A program made the translations under genes and the position numbers. The notes beneath the pieces are model-generated. The model worked only from the letters and a program-made list of their open reading frames with translations, was not told the origin of the DNA and did no database searches. 6,859 nucleotides of DNA from NCBI GenBank assembly GCA_036518915.1, contig DATDME010000084.1, positions 1-6,859 of the forward strand, in the 5' to 3' direction. The DNA is from GCA-016699105 sp036518915 (GTDB taxonomy: Bacteria; Patescibacteriota; Saccharimonadia; UBA4664). Of the stretch, positions 1 through 6,684 are shown piece after piece. The first letter of the stretch is position 1, and each line of letters begins with the position of its first letter.

Positions 1-2
1 TG

Positions 3-113
3 GGGAACATCAGCAAACGAATTGTCGGCTTGTTGCCTGCGAACATCCATATTGAAACAAACTCCACTATTAGCGTTACAGCTATGGTACAAGAGGCCGT
101 TCTCAGTGTCTAG
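3..113 (+). CDS. possible C-terminal end of an upstream gene (partial)
   Basis: Reading frame 3 is open from the left edge to a TAG at 111-113 and encodes about 36 residues, beginning GNISKRIVGLLPANIHIETN and ending EAVLSV. The composition looks like ordinary soluble protein, with alternating hydrophobic and polar residues of beta type. I do not recognise a family. It is not hydrophobic enough to be the end of ATP synthase subunit a, which would be expected just upstream in a standard operon. The 64 bases between its stop and the next start contain a promoter, so it is probably a separate transcription unit. A stretch this short could be open by chance, so the call is weak. Confidence 0.35.
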   Translation, partial: GNISKRIVGLLPANIHIETNSTISVTAMVQEAVLSV

Positions 114-137
114 CAGGTCGTCCCGCCGCAGAAAGCT

Positions 138-167
138 TTGCGTCGCTTTCCGGCCTACTGTTATAAT
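138..167 (+). promoter_or_regulatory. sigma-70-type promoter of the ATPase operon
   Basis: A perfect -10 box TATAAT lies at 162-167, preceded by a TTGCGT -35-like box at 138-143 with an 18-base spacer. Transcription would be expected to start near 174, only about four bases before the ATG at 178, and no Shine-Dalgarno sequence is visible there. The first gene is therefore probably translated from a leaderless or nearly leaderless message. The position implies that the operon begins with the c-like fusion gene and not with a subunit a gene. Confidence 0.6.
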
Positions 168-177
168 CATAAGCACG

Positions 178-996
178 ATGAAACGGCCTGCTTACCTGGG
201 TTTACTGGCTGGCTGCATGGGGCTCAGCTTGATGCCGATTGCGGCGTGGGCGAGCTTGTCTCAGGGTTACGCCACCACCTCAAGCATCGCCACAGGCAGC
301 TTAGTATCACTCGATGAAAAAGTTGGCGGCCAGGTTGACGTGGCCGACCTCACCAATGTCGGCCGCCTGTTTGGCGTAGCCGTGCCGCCGTCCTCCACCT
401 CCATCGCGCTCTCGGGCAGCGGCGCCAACCAGGCGCAGGTGGCTACCTCGGGCACGGTTAGCTTACTGGTGACCAACGCCGGCGGCGACATCAAGCTCGG
501 CGACTACATCACGGTGTCGCCCATTGCCGGAGTCGGCCAAAAGGTGGGGGACACCAGTACCCGCGTCATTGGTACCGCGCAGGCCGATTTCAACGGCTCC
601 GGCGACGGTACCACCAAGCGCACCATCGACACCGGCAGTGGCAAAACGGAAGTTAGCATCGGCCAAATTCCCGTCGTGGTGGCCGTATCATCTTACACCG
701 CCACTGACGGCAAGCAGCCGTATGTTATTCCCAGCTGGCTGCAGAGCCTCTCAAACACGCTGGCCGGCAAAGCCGTCTCCCCGGTGCGTATTATTATCGC
801 CGGAGCCATCTTGCTGGTAGCGCTCGTTTGCGTAACCGTTTTGCTCTACGCCGCGGTACGCAATAGTATTATTTCTATTGGCCGCAACCCGCTATCACGC
901 AATTCTGTCCTGCGCGGACTGCTGGAAGTTATGGCCATTGTGGTCGGGATTTTAATTGCCACCGCGGTGGCAATGTATCTGGTGATAGCGAGGTGA
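178..996 (+). CDS. exported beta-domain protein with C-terminal F0 subunit c-like hairpin
   Basis: The protein has 272 residues. Residues 1-25 form a signal peptide: MKR, a hydrophobic core and a probable cut after AWA. Residues 26-200 are a Gly/Ser/Thr/Val-rich, probably beta-stranded exported domain. Its segment around 95-134 (IKLGDYITVSPIAGVGQKVG, then RVIGTAQ) resembles beta modules of phage tail and surface-stalk proteins. Residues 204-226 and about 247-270 are two membrane helices joined by a basic loop with GRNP at 235-238. Basic residues in the loop put it in the cytoplasm and both ends outside, which is the topology of subunit c; gene order also places it in the c slot. It differs from c in size (c is about 70-100 residues) and lacks the GxGxG helix packing motif. 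Its one buried acid, E250, lies 12 residues after the loop Pro, not the usual 18 or so. The reading frame is open further upstream to 22, but the start at 178 gives the signal peptide and follows the TATAAT box. Confidence 0.75.
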   Translation: MKRPAYLGLLAGCMGLSLMPIAAWASLSQGYATTSSIATGSLVSLDEKVGGQVDVADLTNVGRLFGVAVPPSSTSIALSGSGANQAQVATSGTVSLLVTNAGGDIKLGDYITVSPIAGVGQKVGDTSTRVIGTAQADFNGSGDGTTKRTIDTGSGKTEVSIGQIPVVVAVSSYTATDGKQPYVIPSWLQSLSNTLAGKAVSPVRIIIAGAILLVALVCVTVLLYAAVRNSIISIGRNPLSRNSVLRGLLEVMAIVVGILIATAVAMYLVIAR

Positions 997-997
997 T

Positions 998-1609
998 ATG
1001 GAAGTTACCATAATTGTGCTAGTTTTATCAGTCATGGTGGTGGGGCTGGCGGCGCTCGTCGTGCTGCAAAGCCGGCAGCTGCGCCAGGAGCGCCATAAGC
1101 AAGCCGCCGCCAGCCCTCCGCCGCAGCGCGTCGCCCAAACCGTCATTCCCGAACCGACCGTGGCGGAACTGCAAGCCAAGCTGACCGCCGTCTACGAGCG
1201 CGAGATTAATAAATCGGGCGAAACCTTTGCCGCCGACCTCCGCGGCACCTCGGCCAAGCTGAGCGAGCAGGTCACGCGCCTCACCACCAAAGTTATTGAA
1301 GAAGAGCTCGAAGCCTACCAGAAAACCCTCGAAGAAGTCCGCCAGGTGGCCACCGGCGCCATGAACCAAATCCGCGAGGCCGTGGAGCACCAGCGCATTG
1401 AGCTGCGCCAGGGCATGGAACAAGAGCTGGCCACCGAGCGCCAGCACCTGGCCGACAAATTCGACGCCAAGATGGGCGATGTCATCGCTAGCTATATTTC
1501 AGAATCCCTTGGCTCCGGCGTTGACCTGGGTGCGCAAATGCAATTCATCCTAACCAGCCTCGAATCGCACAAGTCCGAAATCCGAAAGGACCTGCTCGAT
1601 GGCGTTTGA
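998..1609 (+). CDS. atpF: F-type ATPase subunit b-like peripheral stalk protein
   Basis: This 203-residue protein has one N-terminal membrane helix (about residues 4-24) and a short Pro/Ala linker (about 36-54). From about 55 to 165 there is a long, highly charged helix rich in Glu, Gln, Lys and Arg, as expected for the coiled-coil stator stalk that joins the membrane part to the head. The last 40 residues would contact delta. Sequence similarity of b subunits is always low, so the call rests on architecture and on position between the c-like and delta-like genes. It is longer than the usual b of about 156-170 residues. Its ATG follows the previous stop by one base, with GAGG at 990-993 as ribosome site inside the upstream gene. 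It overlaps the delta gene by 11 bases. An unrelated coiled-coil membrane protein is the alternative but is unlikely here. Confidence 0.72.
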   Translation: MEVTIIVLVLSVMVVGLAALVVLQSRQLRQERHKQAAASPPPQRVAQTVIPEPTVAELQAKLTAVYEREINKSGETFAADLRGTSAKLSEQVTRLTTKVIEEELEAYQKTLEEVRQVATGAMNQIREAVEHQRIELRQGMEQELATERQHLADKFDAKMGDVIASYISESLGSGVDLGAQMQFILTSLESHKSEIRKDLLDGV

Positions 1610-2075
1610 GTTACCGCCCGCCGTGTATAGTGCCCAACTGCTGGAGTCCGTCATTTACGACCTCGAGCAGTATTTGGAGTGGCACCGCCAAAGCTCGGTC
1701 AAGCAGAAAGTGGGTGCCAAGCCCGCGGCCGAGCCCAGCCACTCCGCCGAAACTGCCCAGGTCATCAAGATCTACCTGCAGGGACAAGTGGCCACCGTGG
1801 CCGCCCTGGAGGCTTTGCTCGGCGAACTCAAAGCCGTCAGCTTGCCCGAGGTGCATATTACCCTGGCCGCCCTGCCCAACCACGCCCAGCGCGAGGCCCT
1901 GGTGGCCTGGTTCCGGGCCAACATTACACCGCACATCCTGATTACCTTTGTGGCCGACCGCAACCTGGGAGGCGGGGTAGTGGTGCGCACCCCCAACCAT
2001 GTCTTTGATTTCACCTGGAAGCAGCAACTGTTGGCCGGCCGGTCGCATATCGCGGAGATCGTTAAACGTGTTTGA
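1599..2075 (+). CDS. atpH: F1 ATPase delta subunit-like protein
   Basis: At 158 residues it is slightly shorter than typical delta (about 177). The C-terminal part carries the family signature: residues 120-139 read DRNLGGGVVVRTPNHVFDFT, matching the 'D..L.GG.v.r.....D.S' segment of delta/OSCP, followed by a final basic helix. The region before it (about 52-118) fits the alternating strand-helix C-terminal domain that binds the b stalk. The N-terminal part is helical but interrupted by an Ala/Pro-rich linker near 36-50, and seems reduced compared with the six-helix bundle that normally grips the alpha N-terminus. The start at ATG 1599 has a good ribosome site, AAAGGA at 1585-1590. The gene overlaps b by 11 bases and alpha by 8. 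Role: links the head to the outer stalk, in the cytoplasm at the membrane. Confidence 0.85.
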   Translation: MAFELPPAVYSAQLLESVIYDLEQYLEWHRQSSVKQKVGAKPAAEPSHSAETAQVIKIYLQGQVATVAALEALLGELKAVSLPEVHITLAALPNHAQREALVAWFRANITPHILITFVADRNLGGGVVVRTPNHVFDFTWKQQLLAGRSHIAEIVKRV

Positions 2076-3615
2076 TAATCCCAAATTCGCTAAACTCGTC
2101 AGCCAGGGCAATCCCACCGGTGAAGTCATCGCCGTCGACCGCTTCATTATTACTGTCCGCGGGCTCGGCGAGATTGCCGTTAATGCCCTTGTGTACTTTG
2201 AAAACGGCGACCAGGGCCTCGTTCGCGAAGTGCGGCCCGACACCGTCATGGTGCTCAATATGTCAAGCGAGTCGGCCGCCATTGGCGCGCTCGTCGTCCT
2301 GGAAAGCGATACCCTCGTTACCGGCGTCGGCGAAGGCGTGGTGGGCCGGGTGCTCAGCGTGACCGGCCAGCCGCTCGACGGCAAGGGCCCCATCACCTTC
2401 AGCCGCTATGACCCGGTGTTCAAAACCGCCCCTGGCATCATCGCCCGCAAGCAATTATCGGAGGCCCTGCCCACCGGCGTCGCCATTGCCGACCAGCTCT
2501 TTCCGCTCGTCAAAGGCCAGCGTATCGCCATCCTGGGTGACAATAAAGTGGGTAAGTCGGCCTTTACCTTCCAAATGACCCTGGCCCAAAAAGATACCGG
2601 CCGGCTCGTCATCCATGTGCTTATCTCCAAGCGCAAAGCCGATGTTGATGCGCTCATTTCCAAGCTCAGCAAATCTGGCGCTATGGAGTACAGCATTGTG
2701 ATTGTGGCCAGCGTGTTTGATTCACTCACCCAGAGCTACCTGGCACCCTACATTGGTGTCACGGTCGCGGAATACCTCTGGGAGCAGGGGAGAGACTGTG
2801 TTATTTTCTACGACGACCTGTCCAACCACGCCAAGGTTTACCGCGAACTCTCACTCTTGCTTAAGGTGTCACCCGGCCGCGCCTCCTACCCGGGCGATAT
2901 GTTCTACGCCCACTCGTCTCTCTTGGAACGGGCCGGACGCTTGGCGAAAAACGGCGCCACCCTGGCCGCCATCCCGGTGGTGCTCACCCCCAACAACGAC
3001 ATTACCGCCCCGCTCCCCACCGCCATTATGTCTATCACTGACGGCCAGCTGATTTTTGACTCCGATGCCTTCCGCGCCGGCGTGCGGCCGGCCGTGTCTG
3101 TGGGCCTGTCGGTTTCGCGCGTCGGTGGTGTCGGTCAGAACAAGCGCCAGAAGGCCCTCACGGCCTCGCTGTTTAAAAAATTGGCCGCCTACCGCCAAGC
3201 CGCCGAGTTTAGTCACTTCGGTTCTGAGCTAGCCATTGAATCCAAGGCCGATCTTGAGCTCGGTAAGAAAATTTATGAAGCCCTCAAGCAGGCGCCAGAC
3301 GTGGTTTACGGCACCAACGAGCAAGACCTCATCCTGGGCACCGTCATGAAAACTGAAGGCAAGATTGCCATCAATATTGATAGCCTCAAGCGCAAAGCCA
3401 AGGAGCTGGCCCCCACCCTCAACAACGATTCCGACTGGGACGGCACCATCGCCAAACTCCTCACTGAAGTCACCGTCCAGGCGCCCACGCCGCCACCAGC
3501 CGCGGCCGCACCGGCCGGGCAACCGCCCGCCGCGCCCAGCGCCACTCCGCCGGCCGCCCCCGCACCCGCCGATGATAAATCCAAAGACCAGGCCAAGGAG
3601 CCGGCCAAGTCATGA
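2068..3615 (+). CDS. atpA: F1 ATPase alpha subunit (divergent)
   Basis: The protein has 515 residues from a GTG start at 2068, preceded by GGAG at 2054-2057 and overlapping the delta stop by 8 bases. An ATG in frame at 1999 would add 23 residues that resemble nothing. Domains in order are a beta-barrel (about 15-90), the nucleotide domain and a helical C-terminal domain. Walker A is GDNKVGKS at 157-164. Walker B is CVIFYDDLSNHAKVYR at 244-259. The segment PGRASYPGDMFYAHS at 269-283 and the arginine-finger motif SVSRVGG at 348-354 (R351) follow. ITDGQLIF (323-330) and AGVRPAV (337-343) are also typical of alpha. The N-terminal arm before the barrel is about 14 residues shorter than in E. coli, which fits the reduced delta. 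A Pro/Ala-rich, then charged tail of about 45 residues (470-515) is added. Role: non-catalytic nucleotide subunit that supplies the finger to the catalytic site. Confidence 0.95.
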   Translation: MFDNPKFAKLVSQGNPTGEVIAVDRFIITVRGLGEIAVNALVYFENGDQGLVREVRPDTVMVLNMSSESAAIGALVVLESDTLVTGVGEGVVGRVLSVTGQPLDGKGPITFSRYDPVFKTAPGIIARKQLSEALPTGVAIADQLFPLVKGQRIAILGDNKVGKSAFTFQMTLAQKDTGRLVIHVLISKRKADVDALISKLSKSGAMEYSIVIVASVFDSLTQSYLAPYIGVTVAEYLWEQGRDCVIFYDDLSNHAKVYRELSLLLKVSPGRASYPGDMFYAHSSLLERAGRLAKNGATLAAIPVVLTPNNDITAPLPTAIMSITDGQLIFDSDAFRAGVRPAVSVGLSVSRVGGVGQNKRQKALTASLFKKLAAYRQAAEFSHFGSELAIESKADLELGKKIYEALKQAPDVVYGTNEQDLILGTVMKTEGKIAINIDSLKRKAKELAPTLNNDSDWDGTIAKLLTEVTVQAPTPPPAAAAPAGQPPAAPSATPPAAPAPADDKSKDQAKEPAKS

Positions 3616-4472
3616 GCCGCAGCTCACTTGCCATTGAAAAAGAGGCCGGGCAAGTTGGCACCGTCAGTGAGCTCACGGGCATCTTTGAGTCCATTGCCTC
3701 CATGCGCATCGGCAAAATTAAAGACCGCGTGACCCGCTCCCAGCAGTTCTTCGCGGAGCTCTGGCAGATCTACACGCAGCTGCGCGTCGACCCCACTGAG
3801 CGCCTCACCGGCAAAGACGGCCCCAAGCGCGACAAACCCAACGTCTTCCTGGCGCTAACCGCCGAGGGTGGCCTTTCGGGCGACATTGACCAGCGCATCG
3901 TGCACACCGTGCTCGACAACTTCGACCCCAAAACCACCGACCTGATCGTGATCGGCGCCCACGGCGCCACGCAATTTGTGCAAAACCACCTAAAAATCAA
4001 GCGCTACTTCCGCCTGCCTGACATCGACCAAGCCATTGACGTCTCGCCCATCGTCGACGAACTGCTTGGCTACGCGCACCCGACCGTCTGGTTCCAGCGC
4101 TACGTCTCGCTCTCGGTGCAGGAAGTCGGCCGCATTGACTTGCTCGGCCGCGTGCGGGCGTTGGCCAATACGGCTGAGGAGGCCAAGAGCGAAGACATCA
4201 TCAGCCCGCGCGACTACCTGTTCGAGCCTTCCGTTGACGATGTGGTCCGCTACCTGGAATCCGTCATGATGGAAATCGCGCTGTCTCAGGTGATCTTGGA
4301 ATCCCGCCTCGCACAGTATGCCTCGCGCTTTACCGCCATGTCCGCCGCCAAAAAGCGCGCCAAAGAACTGCAAAACTTGCTCATTATGAACTACAACCGA
4401 GCCCGCCGTGGTGAAGCCGACGACCGCATTAAAGAGATCGTCAACGCCATGAACGCCCTCAGCGTGAGTTAA
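3612..4472 (+). CDS. atpG: F1 ATPase gamma subunit
   Basis: This 286-residue protein has the usual length for gamma, the rotating central shaft. The N-terminal helix contains SIASMRIGKIKDRVTRSQQF (28-47), in the place of the conserved 'AMEMVA.SK...A..R' helix. A Rossmann-like middle begins with VFLALTAEGGLSGDI (78-92), matching 'VSTDRGLCGGLN', and LIVIGAHG (111-118). The C-terminal helix is the clearest part: YLFEPS at 202-207, then ESRLAQYASRFTAMSAAKKR at 230-249 and LIMNYNRARR at 257-266. All of these match the gamma signature near the C-terminus, where the final helices enter the alpha-beta barrel. The start is fixed by an ATGA overlap with the alpha stop, with AAGGAG at 3595-3600 as a somewhat distant ribosome site. 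Confidence 0.94.
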   Translation: MSRSSLAIEKEAGQVGTVSELTGIFESIASMRIGKIKDRVTRSQQFFAELWQIYTQLRVDPTERLTGKDGPKRDKPNVFLALTAEGGLSGDIDQRIVHTVLDNFDPKTTDLIVIGAHGATQFVQNHLKIKRYFRLPDIDQAIDVSPIVDELLGYAHPTVWFQRYVSLSVQEVGRIDLLGRVRALANTAEEAKSEDIISPRDYLFEPSVDDVVRYLESVMMEIALSQVILESRLAQYASRFTAMSAAKKRAKELQNLLIMNYNRARRGEADDRIKEIVNAMNALSVS

Positions 4473-4481
4473 CTGGCTCTA

Positions 4482-4497
4482 TGCTGTAATATAGGGG
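4482..4497 (+). promoter_or_regulatory. beta gene ribosome site with possible extended -10 promoter
   Basis: The 33 bases between gamma and beta contain AGGGG at 4493-4497, eight bases before the ATG at 4506: a stronger ribosome site than most others in the operon. Just upstream, TGCTGTAAT at 4482-4490 fits an extended -10 element (TG, one base, then five of six matches to TATAAT), but I see no convincing -35 box. The strong ribosome site is well supported. The promoter is only possible and would allow extra beta mRNA. Confidence 0.4.
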
Positions 4498-4505
4498 TAA
4501 CAATT

Positions 4506-5933
4506 ATGCCAACGTCTGACGCTTCTACCGCCACCATACCCGCCGCCTCGCCGGCAGCTGCAGCCGCTTCCCAAGCGGCGGCGGCGCCCATGTCAGCCGT
4601 GCCGGCCCCCGCGCCCAAGCCCGCCGCCAGCCAGGTTGGGTACATCGTGACCATCCGCGGCCTCGTCGTGGAAGTGGCCTTCACCGGCGATACCCGGCCG
4701 CCGCTGCACGAAATCCTTACCGTTGAAGGCCACCCTGAGGTGCTGCTCGAGGTTAATTCCTACAACGAGCGCAAAGATGCCATTTGCATTGCCTTTGTGG
4801 TTTCTGAGCACGTCAAACGAGGCGCCAAAGTGGTGGCCACTGGTTCCACTATCAGCGTGCCGACCGGCGCCAAAGCCCTCGGCCGCTTGTACAACGCCGT
4901 CGGCCAGCCAGCCGATAACCTCGAACCCATGGGCCCCGAGGTCCCGCGCCGCAGCGTCTACACCAACGCTTCGTCCACCCAACACTTCGACAACAAAGAC
5001 GAGCTTCTGGAAACCGGCATCAAAGTCCTGGACTTCTTCACGCCCTTCGTCAAAGGCCGCAAGATCGGCATTATCGGGGGCGCCGGTGTCGGCAAGACGG
5101 TCTTGATCATGGAAATCATCAACAACATCGGTAAAGACCCGGCCAAGCTGGCCTTCTTCGCCGGTATTGGCGAGCGCATCCGTGAGGGTCATGAGCTGTA
5201 TGAAACCCTCCAAGAACGCGACATGTTAAAAACCACCGCCATGTTCTACGGCCAGATGAACGAAAACCCGGCCATGCGCGCCATCGTGGGTCTCACCGCC
5301 ACCACCCTCGCCGAATATTTCCGCGATGAAGAGCACAAAGACATCTTGTTCTTTGTGGACAATGTCTACCGCCACATTCAGGCCGGCAACGAGCTCTCCA
5401 CCATGATGGGCCAAATTCCTTCAGAGGGTGGCTACCAGGCCACCATCTTCTCCGACCTCAAGCGCTTCCAGGATCGCCTCTATTCCAACGCCAACGGTTC
5501 CATTACCGCCGTGCAGACCATCTACGTGCCGGCCGACGACCTGACCGACCCGGCCGTGCAAGAAATTAGTTCCCAGATTGATTCCGTCATCGTGCTCTCC
5601 CGTGCCGTCGCCGAAATGGGCATCCGCCCGGCCGTCGACCTCATTAAAACCAGTTCATCCCTCGTCACGCCCGAAATTGTGGGGGATAGGCACTACCTGC
5701 TCGTCACCCAGGTGCAGGCGATCATGCAAAAGTACGACTCGCTTAAAAACATTATCGCCATCATCGGTGAAAACGAGCTTTCACCCCAGGACCGCGCCGA
5801 CTACCAAAAAGCCAAGAAACTCATCGAATTTTTCGCCCAGTCGATGTTTGTCACCGAGAAGCTTAATGGCATTCCCGGCCAGTATTTCTCCCGCGAGCAA
5901 ACGCTATCAGGCATTGAGGAAATTCTAATCTAA
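4506..5933 (+). CDS. atpD: F1 ATPase beta subunit (catalytic, divergent)
   Basis: The 475-residue protein begins with an Ala/Pro-rich extension of about 42 residues and then the beta-barrel (GYIVTIRGLVVEVAF). Walker A is GGAGVGKT at 191-198. FFAGIGERIREGHELYE (217-233) carries the catalytic Glu at 223. Walker B is DILFFVDN at 279-286 with Asp 285. QAGNELSTMMGQIPSEGGYQ (292-311) and IYVPADDLTDPA (339-350) are family motifs, so ATP hydrolysis chemistry should be intact. Oddities: the adenine-stacking Tyr of 'GIYPAVDP' is Arg 374 in GIRPAVDL, an alpha-like reading. The 'DSTSR' after it is changed to KTSSS. The DELSEED lever reads NELSPQD (423-429). The protein stops at GIEEILI, about 45 residues before the usual end, so the last helices of the C-terminal domain are missing. 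Normally epsilon follows directly; here another gene intervenes. Confidence 0.95.
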   Translation: MPTSDASTATIPAASPAAAAASQAAAAPMSAVPAPAPKPAASQVGYIVTIRGLVVEVAFTGDTRPPLHEILTVEGHPEVLLEVNSYNERKDAICIAFVVSEHVKRGAKVVATGSTISVPTGAKALGRLYNAVGQPADNLEPMGPEVPRRSVYTNASSTQHFDNKDELLETGIKVLDFFTPFVKGRKIGIIGGAGVGKTVLIMEIINNIGKDPAKLAFFAGIGERIREGHELYETLQERDMLKTTAMFYGQMNENPAMRAIVGLTATTLAEYFRDEEHKDILFFVDNVYRHIQAGNELSTMMGQIPSEGGYQATIFSDLKRFQDRLYSNANGSITAVQTIYVPADDLTDPAVQEISSQIDSVIVLSRAVAEMGIRPAVDLIKTSSSLVTPEIVGDRHYLLVTQVQAIMQKYDSLKNIIAIIGENELSPQDRADYQKAKKLIEFFAQSMFVTEKLNGIPGQYFSREQTLSGIEEILI

Positions 5934-5963
5934 TATTCAAACTACATTTGTTCGGTTTGCGTA

Positions 5964-5972
5964 TGGTATTAT
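5964..5972 (+). promoter_or_regulatory. extended -10 promoter of the inserted gene
   Basis: TGGTATTAT at 5964-5972 is a good extended -10 element (TG, one base, TATTAT). A -35 box is weak: TACATT at 5943-5948 would give an 18-base spacer. Transcription would start near 5979 and leave a leader of about 34 bases with a weak ribosome site, AGG at 6005-6007. No hairpin with a T-run ends the ATPase message before it, so read-through from beta is also likely. This promoter could also serve epsilon downstream. Confidence 0.5.
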
Positions 5973-6012
5973 TAAGACACAAAGTGACATTGAGCAAGAT
6001 GAATAGGTAATC

Positions 6013-6645
6013 ATGGCAAAAGTAAGGGCAGATTTACGGGTCGTTTACGAGGGGCAGCTCCAGCAGGTAGATGCTCAGACTTTTATTTACTCGCTCATGA
6101 GTCTGTCAGTTCTCATCCAAGAAGTTAATCGCGAGCTCGACCCCGACCGTAAAGTCGACCTGAAGATAGTTGCTCTTGAGCCCGGTAGCTTCATTGCCGG
6201 CATTAATATTCACGATGTCCAGACGGCTGTAGCCTCGCTTTTTACCAACGAGAATATTCAATATGCTTCTTCAATTGTGACAATTGTCGGGGGTATCTTC
6301 GGTCTAAAGAAATTCCTCGGTCGAGATCAACCGCAGAGTGTTAATGCCGAAGGCGAGTCAATTCAGGTCACAAACCATAAAGGCACCGTCCAATACTTCG
6401 ACAATCGTACTTATAACATCTATTCCAAAAACCAAGCTATCAGCGATGCGGTGAGTAGCAGCTTTGCTGCCCTTGAAGAAGATGCTTCAGTTACCGGGTT
6501 TGAGATTCTTGACAGCGGAGAAAAAAAGATATTTGAGGCGGAGAGGGATGATTTCGGAGACCTTGCTATTAAAAGTGAGGTTATCAGTGCTGATAAGAAG
6601 GATACAGTTGTCAACGCCGACCTTTACCTTGAGGCGAGCAGTTGA
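6013..6645 (+). CDS. hypothetical protein inserted between beta and epsilon
   Basis: This 210-residue protein is not an ATP synthase subunit I know. Residues 1-12 form a strand (VRADLRVVYEG). A helix at about 20-42 and a second strand ending ALEPGSFIAGI (54-64) follow. A helical region leads to a hydrophobic Gly-containing segment (about 86-103, SIVTIVGGIFGLKKFLG). The C-terminal half is acidic and strand-rich, with few cysteines or other obvious catalytic residues. The strand-helix-'GSF' layout followed by a short hydrophobic segment reminds me of small hypothetical proteins scattered in phages and mobile elements; this is recollection, not proof. Base composition differs from its neighbours: 6061-6120 has 26 G+C in 60 bases, against 35 in 60 at 5281-5340 inside beta. 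It has its own promoter. These signs suggest an acquired gene. No signal peptide is seen; the hydrophobic segment may touch a membrane or be buried. Confidence 0.8.
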   Translation: MAKVRADLRVVYEGQLQQVDAQTFIYSLMSLSVLIQEVNRELDPDRKVDLKIVALEPGSFIAGINIHDVQTAVASLFTNENIQYASSIVTIVGGIFGLKKFLGRDQPQSVNAEGESIQVTNHKGTVQYFDNRTYNIYSKNQAISDAVSSSFAALEEDASVTGFEILDSGEKKIFEAERDDFGDLAIKSEVISADKKDTVVNADLYLEASS

Positions 6646-6649
6646 GTCT

Positions 6650-6684
6650 AGGCGAATTTGAGGCCAACCCTCAAGAAGGCGAAT
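6650..6684 (+). repeat. direct repeat AGGCGAAT flanking a small inverted repeat
   Basis: AGGCGAAT occurs at 6650-6657 and again at 6677-6684. Between the copies lies a perfect 6-base inverted repeat, TTGAGG (6658-6663) and CCTCAA (6669-6674), with a 5-base loop. No T-run follows, so it is a poor intrinsic terminator. The arrangement sits just after the stop of the inserted gene and before epsilon. It could be a recombination scar, a small RNA structure or chance. Confidence 0.35.

Noticed and set aside
22..177. A 52-residue N-terminal extension of the c-like fusion protein from ATG 22.
   Set aside because: It would bury the signal peptide inside the chain, contains the promoter, and reads as basic non-protein-like sequence. 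ATG 178 is better.
1999..2067. ATG 1999 as start of alpha.
   Set aside because: The added residues do not resemble the alpha N-terminus and would overlap delta by 77 bases. GTG 2068 has a ribosome site and gives a sensible start.
1611..2396. A 261-residue open frame on the minus strand.
   Set aside because: It lies opposite the well-supported delta and alpha genes, and its composition is what antisense of GC-rich codons gives. No family resemblance.
4593..5213. A 206-residue open frame on the minus strand opposite beta.
   Set aside because: It is a shadow of the beta gene, with no ribosome site or recognisable protein.
5934..6012. Terminator after beta.
   Set aside because: No stable hairpin with a T-run found; the region shows only a promoter.
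6657..6675. Intrinsic terminator after the inserted gene.
   Set aside because: The stem is only six pairs and no T-run follows.
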